From contig CAXXUJ010000001.1 of NCBI GenBank assembly GCA_963677695.2, positions 372,001-436,000 on the forward strand: DNA of 64,000 nucleotides, given 5' to 3'. The notes under the pieces were generated by a model that had not been told where the DNA came from, searched no databases, and was given only the letters and a program-made list of their open reading frames with translations. Position 1 is the stretch's first letter; the number at the start of each line of letters is the position of its first letter. Source of the stretch: SABI01 sp963677695 (lineage in GTDB: Bacteria > Spirochaetota > Spirochaetia > Sphaerochaetales > Sphaerochaetaceae). The position numbers were made by a program, and so were the translations under genes. Positions 34,032 to 41,862 of the stretch are shown in pieces.

Positions 34032-35612
34032 TTATTTCTTTTCGACTTCGGTCTTCTTGAACCTGTCAAGCATGGCCCGGGGAGTGGCTGTCTCACGTTC
34101 GTAACGGGGACACTTTGTCACGCTGTCGAAACCGGCAAGGTACTTTGCAATATTCTTGAGGGGTTCGAGGTCGTAGCGGCTCATCATGGTGATGGTTTCC
34201 ATAAGGGGAGAACCGCCGCCGTGGACACCTGCAACAGCCTGTGCGCCTTCGAATGAGTCACAGAGTTTGTCCTCCATCATTCTCATCACCCGGTGAGTCT
34301 CTTCTGCAGTGTACTCGGGGTTTCTCATGATGTACTTGTTACAGAGTTCAGCTGTCTCGAGTGCGTAGAACGATTCTTCAGTCGGCAGGGATGCTGATAC
34401 ACCGCCTGTGAGGTCGGCAAGGATCTCATACTCGTGGTAGATCTTCTGTCCTGCGAGCTTTCTTCCTGCGTTGGTGAGGATCTCATCGGGAACCCAGGAA
34501 CCGTTGGGGAACTGGACTGCTCTGAGAGCCGAAGCCTGTCCCGCTGCGAATACGAGTTCGGCGGTACCGATGATATCACTGATCTTCTCTTTCACGTGGG
34601 ATGCATTCGCGATATCGTTCACGTCTGCAACCAGAGCTGCCTGTGCAGCGATCACTTCAGATACAGCGGTCTTACAGCCGGTGTAGGAGTGGCGGTGGAA
34701 GTGAGCGAACATCAGAGCAAGGTAGCCTGCGTACTGAAGGACATCTTCCTGATCATAGCCGTTCATGAAGATTCTATCTTCGGGAACGAATACGTCGTCG
34801 AAGATGGTGAGTGATTCAACATCACCTACTTCAGCAAACGGAGCCTTGATGTGCTTTCTCTTGTGGTGCTTTCCGGGGAGTGCCATCAGCTTGATCCCTT
34901 CCCAGTCACCGGGAAGTGCGAATGCGACTGCATACGATTCGTCGCCCTTGCCCATGAACTTGGTGGGGAGTGCGATGATCTCGTCAACGTAGGGTGCGTT
35001 CGAGTTACAGATCTTCGCTCCGCGGACGATGATTCCTTTACAGGGCTTTCCGTCGATGCCGATTCCATCTACATCAGTCTTGATGACGTGGAGGAACTGG
35101 TCCGGGTCCGGCTGCATGTGAGCTCTCTTGTACTTGGAGTTTCTTGACCCCTTGACGTCTGTTTGTGCGCAGTTGATGACAAGGTCCTTCTCCTGAGCGT
35201 ATTCGAGGTACTTGTTGAATCTGTCGTGGTAGACGGTACCGCAGGCCTTGTCGGTGTCGAAGGTAACGACAGCGAGGGCGTTGAGTGCGTCGGTTCCCAT
35301 ACATCTCTGGGTACATCCGCCAACGCGGTGGCACATGACACGGGTCATCAGCTGCTTCTTGAACAGGTCGTCCTGGCTTCGGTGGATGTGGGTCCAGCGG
35401 CTGATCTTCTTGCCGGTCAGGTGTGAGGTGGTGATACAGAGGTCTTCGTAGGTTGGATCATGCTCTGCATCATAGGTCTGTTTCATGACGTAGCAGCCGC
35501 CGTCGATCCAATCTCCTGAACGGTCGATCTTCTCTCCGTTCAGATACACATTCGGCTTCATGTTAAGCAGCCTTTCTTTATACTCGTCGTATGTTCCGAT
35601 TCCCATATTCAT
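34032..35612 (-). CDS. abfD: 4-hydroxybutyryl-CoA dehydratase-like [4Fe-4S]/FAD enzyme, copy 2
   Basis: A 526-residue paralogue of the protein at 31500-33077, alike along its whole length. The Fe-S ligands are again complete: C100, C104, H306 and C313. The copies differ near residues 155-170 (RNSKYKRAHMQPDP here, RGVRPADQPDP there) and around 245-260, near the flavin/CoA end in the family, which may signal different substrates. It follows the crotonase gene by 12 bases. Expected role: dehydration of a 4-hydroxyacyl-CoA to a 2-enoyl-CoA in an anaerobic fermentative pathway. Confidence 0.85.
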   Translation of the reverse strand: MNMGIGTYDEYKERLLNMKPNVYLNGEKIDRSGDWIDGGCYVMKQTYDAEHDPTYEDLCITTSHLTGKKISRWTHIHRSQDDLFKKQLMTRVMCHRVGGCTQRCMGTDALNALAVVTFDTDKACGTVYHDRFNKYLEYAQEKDLVINCAQTDVKGSRNSKYKRAHMQPDPDQFLHVIKTDVDGIGIDGKPCKGIIVRGAKICNSNAPYVDEIIALPTKFMGKGDESYAVAFALPGDWEGIKLMALPGKHHKRKHIKAPFAEVGDVESLTIFDDVFVPEDRIFMNGYDQEDVLQYAGYLALMFAHFHRHSYTGCKTAVSEVIAAQAALVADVNDIANASHVKEKISDIIGTAELVFAAGQASALRAVQFPNGSWVPDEILTNAGRKLAGQKIYHEYEILADLTGGVSASLPTEESFYALETAELCNKYIMRNPEYTAEETHRVMRMMEDKLCDSFEGAQAVAGVHGGGSPLMETITMMSRYDLEPLKNIAKYLAGFDSVTKCPRYERETATPRAMLDRFKKTEVEKK

Positions 35613-35624
35613 TACTCCTAATGG

Positions 35625-36404
35625 TTATTTGTGAGAAAATACTGGAGGCCTTCTCTCGAAGAACGCCTTCATTCCTTCCTTCTGGTCGTCAGTGTCGAAT
35701 GCGCTGGAGAATTTCTCCTGCTCATATTCCAATCCTTCTTTGAGGAAATGGCCTACGCCATAATTGATACTCTCTTTTGCCAGTGCAAGTGCAACTGCAG
35801 GCATCTTACACAGTTTTGAAGCCATTTTCTTTGCAGCTTCCAGCACCTGGTCGTCTGCGACAGTTTCGTTTACAAGACCGATTGCAAGGGCACGGTCCGC
35901 AGGTACTTTCTTACCGAGGAAGATCATCTCCTTCGCATAGGAGGAGCCTACCAGACGCGCAAGGCGCTGGGTGCCTCCGGCACCGGGGATGATTCCCAGG
36001 GTGATCTCGGGAAGTCCGAAGACCGCTTTTTCACCTGCGATTCTGAAATCACAGGAGAGGGCGAGCTCGAGTCCTCCGCCGAGTGCCATACCGTTCACTG
36101 CGGCAATGGTCGGGATGCTCAGGTTCTCGATTCTCTTGAACACACGGTGTGCAAGGGAGCAGTTACAGAAAGCGCCTTCAGGGTCGGCGTCCATCAGTTC
36201 ACTCACATCGGCTCCGGCGACAAATACCTTCTCGTTTCCGGTGATGATAAGCACACGTGCACTCTCATCCTTCCCGATAAGGTCTAGGGCCTTCTCAAGC
36301 TCCTCGTTCGTCGCCGTGTTCAGTGCGTTGTACGCCTTGGGGCGGTTGATCTGAATCAGGACGACACCCTCTTGGACACTATAGAGGATATTCTTAAACT
36401 CCAT
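35625..36404 (-). CDS. crt: enoyl-CoA hydratase (crotonase)
   Basis: About 259 residues from the ATG at 36404, chosen for the family length and an AGGAGAG site; a longer frame to 36551 has no support. It hydrates crotonyl-CoA to 3-hydroxybutyryl-CoA. The two catalytic glutamates of the family are present, in GGGLELALSCD and in GLPEITLGIIPGAGGTQRL. The oxyanion-hole part is KVFVAGADVSELM. The start overlaps the butyrate kinase gene by 11 bases, so they are coupled. Confidence 0.92.
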   Translation of the reverse strand: MEFKNILYSVQEGVVLIQINRPKAYNALNTATNEELEKALDLIGKDESARVLIITGNEKVFVAGADVSELMDADPEGAFCNCSLAHRVFKRIENLSIPTIAAVNGMALGGGLELALSCDFRIAGEKAVFGLPEITLGIIPGAGGTQRLARLVGSSYAKEMIFLGKKVPADRALAIGLVNETVADDQVLEAAKKMASKLCKMPAVALALAKESINYGVGHFLKEGLEYEQEKFSSAFDTDDQKEGMKAFFERRPPVFSHK

Positions 36405-37509
36405 TGTTCTCTCCTGTATAGTCATCATAGCCTGTCCAGACCGGCTTGCCGGTATACTCCTTGGCCTTCTCTTCTCCGCTGAGCACCCGGTAGGCACCTG
36501 CGGCAAGAGCTTCCATCTCGAGTTCTCCGGGGAAGACGATGAAATCGGCAATGTAACCCACCATCTCCTTCAGTTCAGCCACGAGTTCCTTCGAACGGGA
36601 AATCCCTCCGGTAAGAACGATGGCATCGACCTTGCCGTGAAGGACTGCTGCGAACGAACCGATCTGCTTTCCAACCTGGTAGACCATGGCATTGTAGACA
36701 AGCTGCGCTTTCACGTTGCCCTCCTCAGCCATCTTGATCACATCACGTGCATCGCTGGTACCGAAGTGGTCGACAAAGCCTCCGTTCTTCAGGATCAGTT
36801 CCTTGATGTCCTTCTTGGTGTAGCCTCTGTCGAAACAGAGCTCCATGATCTTTCCGGGAGCAAGGACACCTGCTCTGGTGGGAGCCATGGGACAGTCTCC
36901 GTTGAGGAGGTCACTCGCATCGACGATCTTTCCCTTCTTGTGAGCACCGACTGAGATACCTCCGCCGATGTGCGCGACAACAAGGTTCACTTCATCGTAG
37001 CGTTTGCCCAGCTTTTCAGCTGCTTCCCTGCCCACTTCCTTATGGCTCAGGGCATGGAAACGGCTTTCCCGGTAAACATCCTTCAGTCCGGTCACTCGCG
37101 CGACCGGCTGGAATTCATCGACATCGGGAGGGTTCACGATAAAGGCGGGCTTGCCCGCGATCTTGGAGAACTGATCTACGATCATCGAACCGAGGGTCGC
37201 AGGATGGAAGGAGTTCTTTCTCGCATCCGCTGTCACCTGGTCAGTGACGTTATAGGTGCCCCCTTCACAGGGCGCGACACCGCCGCCTCTGCCTGAGAAG
37301 GCATCGAAGTCGGTGATATTATATCCTTCGCTTGCAAGCTGCGCGATGATCGTGTCTCTTCGGTACTCGAGCTGGTCCATGATGGTCTCAAAGGTGTTGA
37401 GCGTATCGGCATCATGGATGACATCCTCGGAAAAGATTTTGGTCGTGTCTTCGAAGACTGCGATCTTGGTGGTGGTGGAACCGGGGTTCACTGCTAAAAT
37501 CTTCATCAT
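36394..37509 (-). CDS. buk: butyrate kinase
   Basis: About 371 residues; the ASKHA kinase that converts butyryl phosphate and ADP to butyrate and ATP. The phosphate-binding start is ILAVNPGSTTTKIAVFE, and further family strands are GRGGGVAPCEGGTY, VAHIGGGISVGAHKKGKIVDASD and IVLTGGISRSKE. The start is 37509 or the next ATG at 37506; GAGGAG lies just upstream inside the ptb stop region. It overlaps or abuts ptb, the normal pairing. It gives the pathway its ATP. Branched or longer acyl phosphates can also be used by this family. Confidence 0.93.
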   Translation of the reverse strand: MMKILAVNPGSTTTKIAVFEDTTKIFSEDVIHDADTLNTFETIMDQLEYRRDTIIAQLASEGYNITDFDAFSGRGGGVAPCEGGTYNVTDQVTADARKNSFHPATLGSMIVDQFSKIAGKPAFIVNPPDVDEFQPVARVTGLKDVYRESRFHALSHKEVGREAAEKLGKRYDEVNLVVAHIGGGISVGAHKKGKIVDASDLLNGDCPMAPTRAGVLAPGKIMELCFDRGYTKKDIKELILKNGGFVDHFGTSDARDVIKMAEEGNVKAQLVYNAMVYQVGKQIGSFAAVLHGKVDAIVLTGGISRSKELVAELKEMVGYIADFIVFPGELEMEALAAGAYRVLSGEEKAKEYTGKPVWTGYDDYTGENNGV

Positions 37510-37510
37510 T

Positions 37511-38419
37511 CTACTCCTCGGCATTCAGCGAAGCGGCAAGGACGAGAGAGTGGTACTTCTCTTCCTGGCTCGAGGCGCGGGAAGGAAGGACGACAGGGAC
37601 CTTCGCTCCGACAACTATTGCGCCGGCTGTGCCGCCGCAGGAGAAGGTGAGGGACTTCACAAGCGTGTTTGCCACTGCGATGTTGTGGCACAGAAGGATA
37701 TCTGCATCGCCTGCGACCGGGCTTTCATACCCCTTGATCGCCGCAGCTTCACTGTCAATGGCGAGGTCGTAGGAAATAGGTCCTTCGATGATACATCCTG
37801 TGATGTCTCCGCTTTCGTACATATCCTTGAGCGCCGCGCCGTCAACAGCTTCTGGCATCTTCGGATTGAGATGGTCTACAGCTGCAAGGCATGCTACCTT
37901 GGGATTGTCAAAGCCCATCTGCTTCATTGTCTTCACTGCGTTTTCGATCATCTGCTTCTTCTGCTCGAGATCGGGATAGGTGACTAATCCCGGGTCGGTC
38001 ACACAGAGGAGCTTGTGGTAGGAGGGGACCTTCACGACGACCATACCCGACATAAGAGCGCCTGTTCTCAGCCCGTTGGCTGAGGAGACCACTGCGCGCA
38101 TCAGGTCAGCGGTCTGAAGGAGTCCCTTCATAATTGCATTGGCTTTGCCGCTCTGAACGAGTTCCACCATCACCTTGAGGGCTTCAGTCTCGTCAGCTAC
38201 GGGAATGATTTCGTATTCACAGTAGTCCTTGTAAGGCTCGAGGACCGGTTCGAGCTTATCAACTTCGGCAATCAGGATAGGCTTGACGATACCGTCACGC
38301 CCTGCCTCCATGATGGCGCCGAGGGCATGGTCCTCGTTCGCGCACACCAGGGCGACATTCTTCTTTACTGCCTGCTTGATTCTCGATTCGATCAGCTGTT
38401 CAAAATTTTCATAGATCAT
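37511..38419 (-). CDS. ptb: phosphate butyryltransferase
   Basis: A 302-residue phosphotransacylase that exchanges CoA of butyryl-CoA for phosphate. Family features are AIMKGLLQTADLMRAV, the glycine-rich GALMSGMVVVKVP, LCVTDPGLVTYPDLEQK and the C-terminal FSCGGTAGAIVVGAKVPVVLPSRA. Length and the adjacent buk make a butyryl or similar short-chain specificity far more likely than acetyl (Pta). It follows the thiolase by nine bases. Confidence 0.92.
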   Translation of the reverse strand: MIYENFEQLIESRIKQAVKKNVALVCANEDHALGAIMEAGRDGIVKPILIAEVDKLEPVLEPYKDYCEYEIIPVADETEALKVMVELVQSGKANAIMKGLLQTADLMRAVVSSANGLRTGALMSGMVVVKVPSYHKLLCVTDPGLVTYPDLEQKKQMIENAVKTMKQMGFDNPKVACLAAVDHLNPKMPEAVDGAALKDMYESGDITGCIIEGPISYDLAIDSEAAAIKGYESPVAGDADILLCHNIAVANTLVKSLTFSCGGTAGAIVVGAKVPVVLPSRASSQEEKYHSLVLAASLNAEE

Positions 38420-38428
38420 TGAATTACC

Positions 38429-39592
38429 TTACACCCTTTCGATGGCAACAGAGACACCCTGACCGCCGCCTACACAGAAAGTGATGAGACCGGTCGAGAG
38501 GTCGCGGCGTTCGAGTTCGTAGACCATCTTCGTGAGGAGGATACCGCCGGTTCCCGCAAGAGGGTGACCGAGTGCGATGGCTCCGCCGTTGACGTTGAGA
38601 TTATCGGTCGGCATGTCAAGTTCCCTGATACATGCGAGTGACTGGGAAGCGAACGCTTCATTCATCTCGATGAGGTCAAAGTCCTTCAGGGTCATGCCTG
38701 AGTTCTTCATGAGTTTCCGTGTTGCTGCAATCGGTCCTGTCCCCATGATTCTGGGCTCGACACCTGCTGCGGCATAGTGGGTCATCTTTCCGAGGATCTT
38801 CAGACCCATGGCCTTAGCCATCTCTTTTTCCATGACGACCACGGCACCTGCTCCGTCACTCATCGGGGAGGAGTTTCCTGCAGTGACCACTCCTGTTCCC
38901 ATAACGGGGCGGAGTTTGGCCAGGGTCTCCATGGAAGTACCGGGGCGGACAGGTTCGTCCTTATCGACGATGATGGTTGACTTTCTCGTCTTCACTTCAA
39001 CAGGAACGACCTGTTCAGTGAACACGCCATCTTCCCATGCCTTGGCCGCTTTCGCATGGCTGGCCACAGCGAAGGCGTCACAGTCTTCACGGCTGATGCC
39101 GAACTGTGCAGCGATATTCTCTGCAGTCTCGACCATTGAGTCGCTGCCGAATTCAGCAGGAACGACTTTGACATCGGACCAGCGGGGAGGCATCACCTGG
39201 TAGGGGCTCACCGGCTTGTCCATGACGTAGTTTCTTCTTGAATCGCTCTCGACACCGCCTGCCACGACGATGTCTGCATTGCCTGTCTGGATAAGCATCG
39301 TGGCGAACGCGAATGCGTTCAGGGATGAGGCACACTGGCGGTCCAAGGTGATGCCGGGAACTTCGATGGGAAGTCCGGCCTTCAGGCCGACCATGCGTGC
39401 CATGTTGTTGATATCATTATTCATCAGGTTTCCGAAGACAACTTCGTCAACCTTTGCAGGGTCGATTCCTGCTCTCTTCACTGCTTCTCGTACTGCGAGG
39501 GCACCGAGGTCCTCTGCGGGGACAGGAGCGAGAACTCCGGTCACACGCCCTACAGGCGTTCTTGCTGCTCCTACTATGACTGCTTCTCTCAT
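38429..39592 (-). CDS. thiolase (acetyl-CoA acyltransferase)
   Basis: A 387-residue thiolase. The acyl-carrying cysteine is C87 (DRQCASSLN); the histidine and second cysteine are in NGGAIALGHPLAGTG and FCVGGGQG. The DRQCASSLN context is more like FadA-type beta-ketothiolases with broad range than the NKVCGSGL type of the second thiolase at 47324. The island thus has two thiolases that may cleave different beta-ketoacyl-CoA esters. It follows the beta-keto acid cleavage gene by 30 bases. Confidence 0.9.
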   Translation of the reverse strand: MREAVIVGAARTPVGRVTGVLAPVPAEDLGALAVREAVKRAGIDPAKVDEVVFGNLMNNDINNMARMVGLKAGLPIEVPGITLDRQCASSLNAFAFATMLIQTGNADIVVAGGVESDSRRNYVMDKPVSPYQVMPPRWSDVKVVPAEFGSDSMVETAENIAAQFGISREDCDAFAVASHAKAAKAWEDGVFTEQVVPVEVKTRKSTIIVDKDEPVRPGTSMETLAKLRPVMGTGVVTAGNSSPMSDGAGAVVVMEKEMAKAMGLKILGKMTHYAAAGVEPRIMGTGPIAATRKLMKNSGMTLKDFDLIEMNEAFASQSLACIRELDMPTDNLNVNGGAIALGHPLAGTGGILLTKMVYELERRDLSTGLITFCVGGGQGVSVAIERV

Positions 39593-39622
39593 GCTATATT
39601 CCTTCTCTTGTTCTTCTTGATC

Positions 39623-40450
39623 TTATTTCATACCCTTGAGGCCGAGGATCTCTCTTGCTTCGGCCGGGGTTGCCACTTCCTTGTTTGCTTCCCTGATCAA
39701 TCGTGCCGCACGTGCGACAAGCTGAGGGTTGGAAGCGAGTTCTCCTCTTGAGTAGTAGATGTTATCCTCAAGACCGACTCTCACATGGCCGCCCATACCG
39801 ATGGCAGCCATCATGATGGGGAGGTGGTCCTTGCCGACACCGAATGCACTCCAGGTTGCACCTTCAGGGAGTTTGTCATGGAGGTAGACGAGGTTCTTCA
39901 CTGTTCCCGCCATACCGCCGAGGACACCGAGGACGAACTGGAAGTGAAGGGGAGCCTTGATGACGCCCTTTGCAACGTAGTAGTTCGCGATATCCATCAT
40001 ACCTGAGTCGAATACTTCGATTTCGGGTTTGACGTCCTTTTCAGTCATCAGGGTTCCGAGCTTCTGGAGGAACTGGGGAGTGTTCATGAAGACGCCTGCG
40101 GGCATCCAGTTGAATGAACCAGCATCGAAGGAGGCCATCTCAGGAGCGTAGCGTTCAATATGAATCATTCTCTCATCATCGCTAGCCCGGTGGTCGCCGC
40201 TGGTGGTCATGTTGACAACCACGTCACATTTTTCGCGGATCAGTCGAGCTGTCTCTCCGAAACGGTCTGCATCCATCGTACCGAGACCTTCATCGTCTCT
40301 CATGTGGATGTGGACGACAGAAGCCCCTGCCTGCCAGCATGCGTAAGCATCCTCTGCGATCTCCTGAGGAGTGAGGGGGACGTTCGGGTTCTTCTCTTTC
40401 GGTGTTACAGCTCCGGTGAGGGCTGCGGTAATGATAACTTTATCACTCAT
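39623..40450 (-). CDS. beta-keto acid cleavage enzyme (BKACE/Kce family)
   Basis: A 275-residue DUF849 protein. The family condenses a free beta-keto acid with acetyl-CoA and splits it into acetoacetate plus a new CoA ester. The Zn site is seen as H47 and H49 (VVHIHMRD) and E228 (GLEDN). The founding member cleaves 3-keto-5-aminohexanoate in lysine fermentation, but no other lysine-fermentation genes are here. In anaerobic phloroglucinol degradation a member of this family acts on 3,5-dioxohexanoate, to my knowledge. That role fits the ring-opening enzyme encoded two genes upstream. It is the first gene of the thiolase-ptb-buk-crt operon. Substrate not proven. Confidence 0.85.
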   Translation of the reverse strand: MSDKVIITAALTGAVTPKEKNPNVPLTPQEIAEDAYACWQAGASVVHIHMRDDEGLGTMDADRFGETARLIREKCDVVVNMTTSGDHRASDDERMIHIERYAPEMASFDAGSFNWMPAGVFMNTPQFLQKLGTLMTEKDVKPEIEVFDSGMMDIANYYVAKGVIKAPLHFQFVLGVLGGMAGTVKNLVYLHDKLPEGATWSAFGVGKDHLPIMMAAIGMGGHVRVGLEDNIYYSRGELASNPQLVARAARLIREANKEVATPAEAREILGLKGMK

Positions 40451-40527
40451 ATTCTGATACTCCTGTTTTTTATGTTCTTAATTTATCTGTTAGTTACTAT
40501 GCAATGTGATAACAATTCTATCAACGT

Positions 40528-41715
40528 TCAAAATGGTACATTGGGATTTCGCTTTTGTATCTTCCGGGAAAAAATGATAAGCAGAATGAGACTGAGACAT
40601 GCAAAAACTGCGGAGAGGAGGAAGATTGATGCTGTCCCTGCCCAGGCAGCTACAGTCCCGAGAATCATGGCGCCTCCCCCGATACCGAGGTCCATCGAGA
40701 TATAGAAGGTGGCATTCGCAGCTCCCCTTCTTTCAGGCGGAGAGCTCTTGATGGCAAGGGCGGTGAAGGCGGGGATAAGAGACCCGTACCCGAAGCCGTA
40801 CAGGGCTCCGGCAATAGCGAAGGCCGTGATCGTATGTGCCTGGTAGATCACCAGAAGTGCGATGACGGTGAGTGCGAGGGAGGGAAGGACGACAGGGAAT
40901 ATGCCGTAGCGGTCGACAAGGCGTCCTGTGACAAGTCGTGTCAGGATAACGGCAAGGGGAAAGATCAGGAAGAAGAGCCTGAGATTCCCGAGTTCCCTTT
41001 CGATGCCCAGAACTGCGAGGAAGGTGACGATCGCGCCATAGGAAACAGCTGCCAGGACCATCATAAGAGAAGCGGGAACCGCTCCCTTTTCGATGGTGAT
41101 CAGATGTTTCCAATCGAATTTCGTCTTTCCCGGGGTGATATGTGTGCCGGTCTCCTTCAAGAAGAAGGTAAGCACGACAGGTATGATGGAAAAGGGAACA
41201 AGGAGCATGAAGAGGGTGCTGAAACCGTACAGACCGATGATCGTCAGACCGACCAGCGGTCCGATCGAGTTGGTCAGGGTGATGACCATTCCGTTGTACC
41301 CTATCCCCTCGGCCATTCTCGAAGAGGGGGAAAGATCTGAGATGATGGTCGCTCCCGTTGTCGAGATGATGGAGAACCCTATCCCTTCGATAACACGGAA
41401 GATCAGCTGAAGGGTGACATCGTCAGTGAAGTTTGAGAGGACGACACCGAGGACAAGAGGAATCAGGCCGATTCTGATCAACCTGAGTCTTCCCCTGTGA
41501 TCGAGCAGATTGCCGATCACCGGTCTCAATGCCAGCGCGGCCAGCGAGTAGAGTCCGGTCGAGAGCCCTGCAACCGCATTCCCTGCTCCCATTTCCCTCA
41601 GGTAGAGAGGTATGGAGACAAGGAGAATGAAATGAAGAAGATGGGAGGCGAGGTTCGCTATCAGCACGAGTACGTACTGAGTGGTCCACAGCGGTTCCCT
41701 GTATTGTGTGTTCAT
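40528..41715 (-). CDS. MFS transporter of the island (MFS3)
   Basis: About 395 residues from the ATG at 41715, chosen because 12 helices begin right after it and GAGGGA lies upstream; the longer frame adds 38 polar residues. Typical MFS loops are RPVIGNLLDHRGRLRLIRIG and VTGRLVDRYG. It is not close to the two OFA-like carriers at 20236 and 25129. It is separated from the oxocamphor-hydrolase-like gene by a terminator and lies before the BKACE operon. Likely import of the pathway substrate or export of a product. Confidence 0.83.
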   Translation of the reverse strand: MNTQYREPLWTTQYVLVLIANLASHLLHFILLVSIPLYLREMGAGNAVAGLSTGLYSLAALALRPVIGNLLDHRGRLRLIRIGLIPLVLGVVLSNFTDDVTLQLIFRVIEGIGFSIISTTGATIISDLSPSSRMAEGIGYNGMVITLTNSIGPLVGLTIIGLYGFSTLFMLLVPFSIIPVVLTFFLKETGTHITPGKTKFDWKHLITIEKGAVPASLMMVLAAVSYGAIVTFLAVLGIERELGNLRLFFLIFPLAVILTRLVTGRLVDRYGIFPVVLPSLALTVIALLVIYQAHTITAFAIAGALYGFGYGSLIPAFTALAIKSSPPERRGAANATFYISMDLGIGGGAMILGTVAAWAGTASIFLLSAVFACLSLILLIIFSRKIQKRNPNVPF

Positions 41716-41800
41716 GTAAGTCCCTCTTGTACGGTACCGGATAACGTATGTGCTCCCCGGTGATACCCCCGGGGACAGGTCGATCTCTTCAGAAGAAGAG

Positions 41801-41838
41801 AAAAACGGCGCCAGAAGTTCTGGAGACATTCCGGCGCC
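41801..41838 (-). terminator. terminator after the oxocamphor-hydrolase-like gene
   Basis: On the minus strand the arms GGCGCCGGAA and TTCTGGCGCC pair with one mismatch around a 12-base loop and are followed by GTTTTTC. It ends the single-gene transcript from 42858. Confidence 0.75.
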
Positions 41839-41862
41839 TGATATACACGATGGAGTAAAAAA

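Noticed and set aside
31500..35612. 4-hydroxyphenylacetate 3-monooxygenase (HpaB) for the two paralogues
   Set aside because: Both carry all four [4Fe-4S] ligands of 4-hydroxybutyryl-CoA dehydratase, which HpaB monooxygenases lack, and the surroundings are anaerobic.
35625..36551. A longer crotonase starting at 36551
   Set aside because: The first ~49 residues have no crotonase similarity and lie inside buk. The ATG at 36404 has a ribosome site and gives the family length.
39623..40450. Lysine fermentation operon because of the Kce-like gene
   Set aside because: No kamA, kamDE, kdd or kal genes are present in the window, while ring-reduction and ring-opening genes are.
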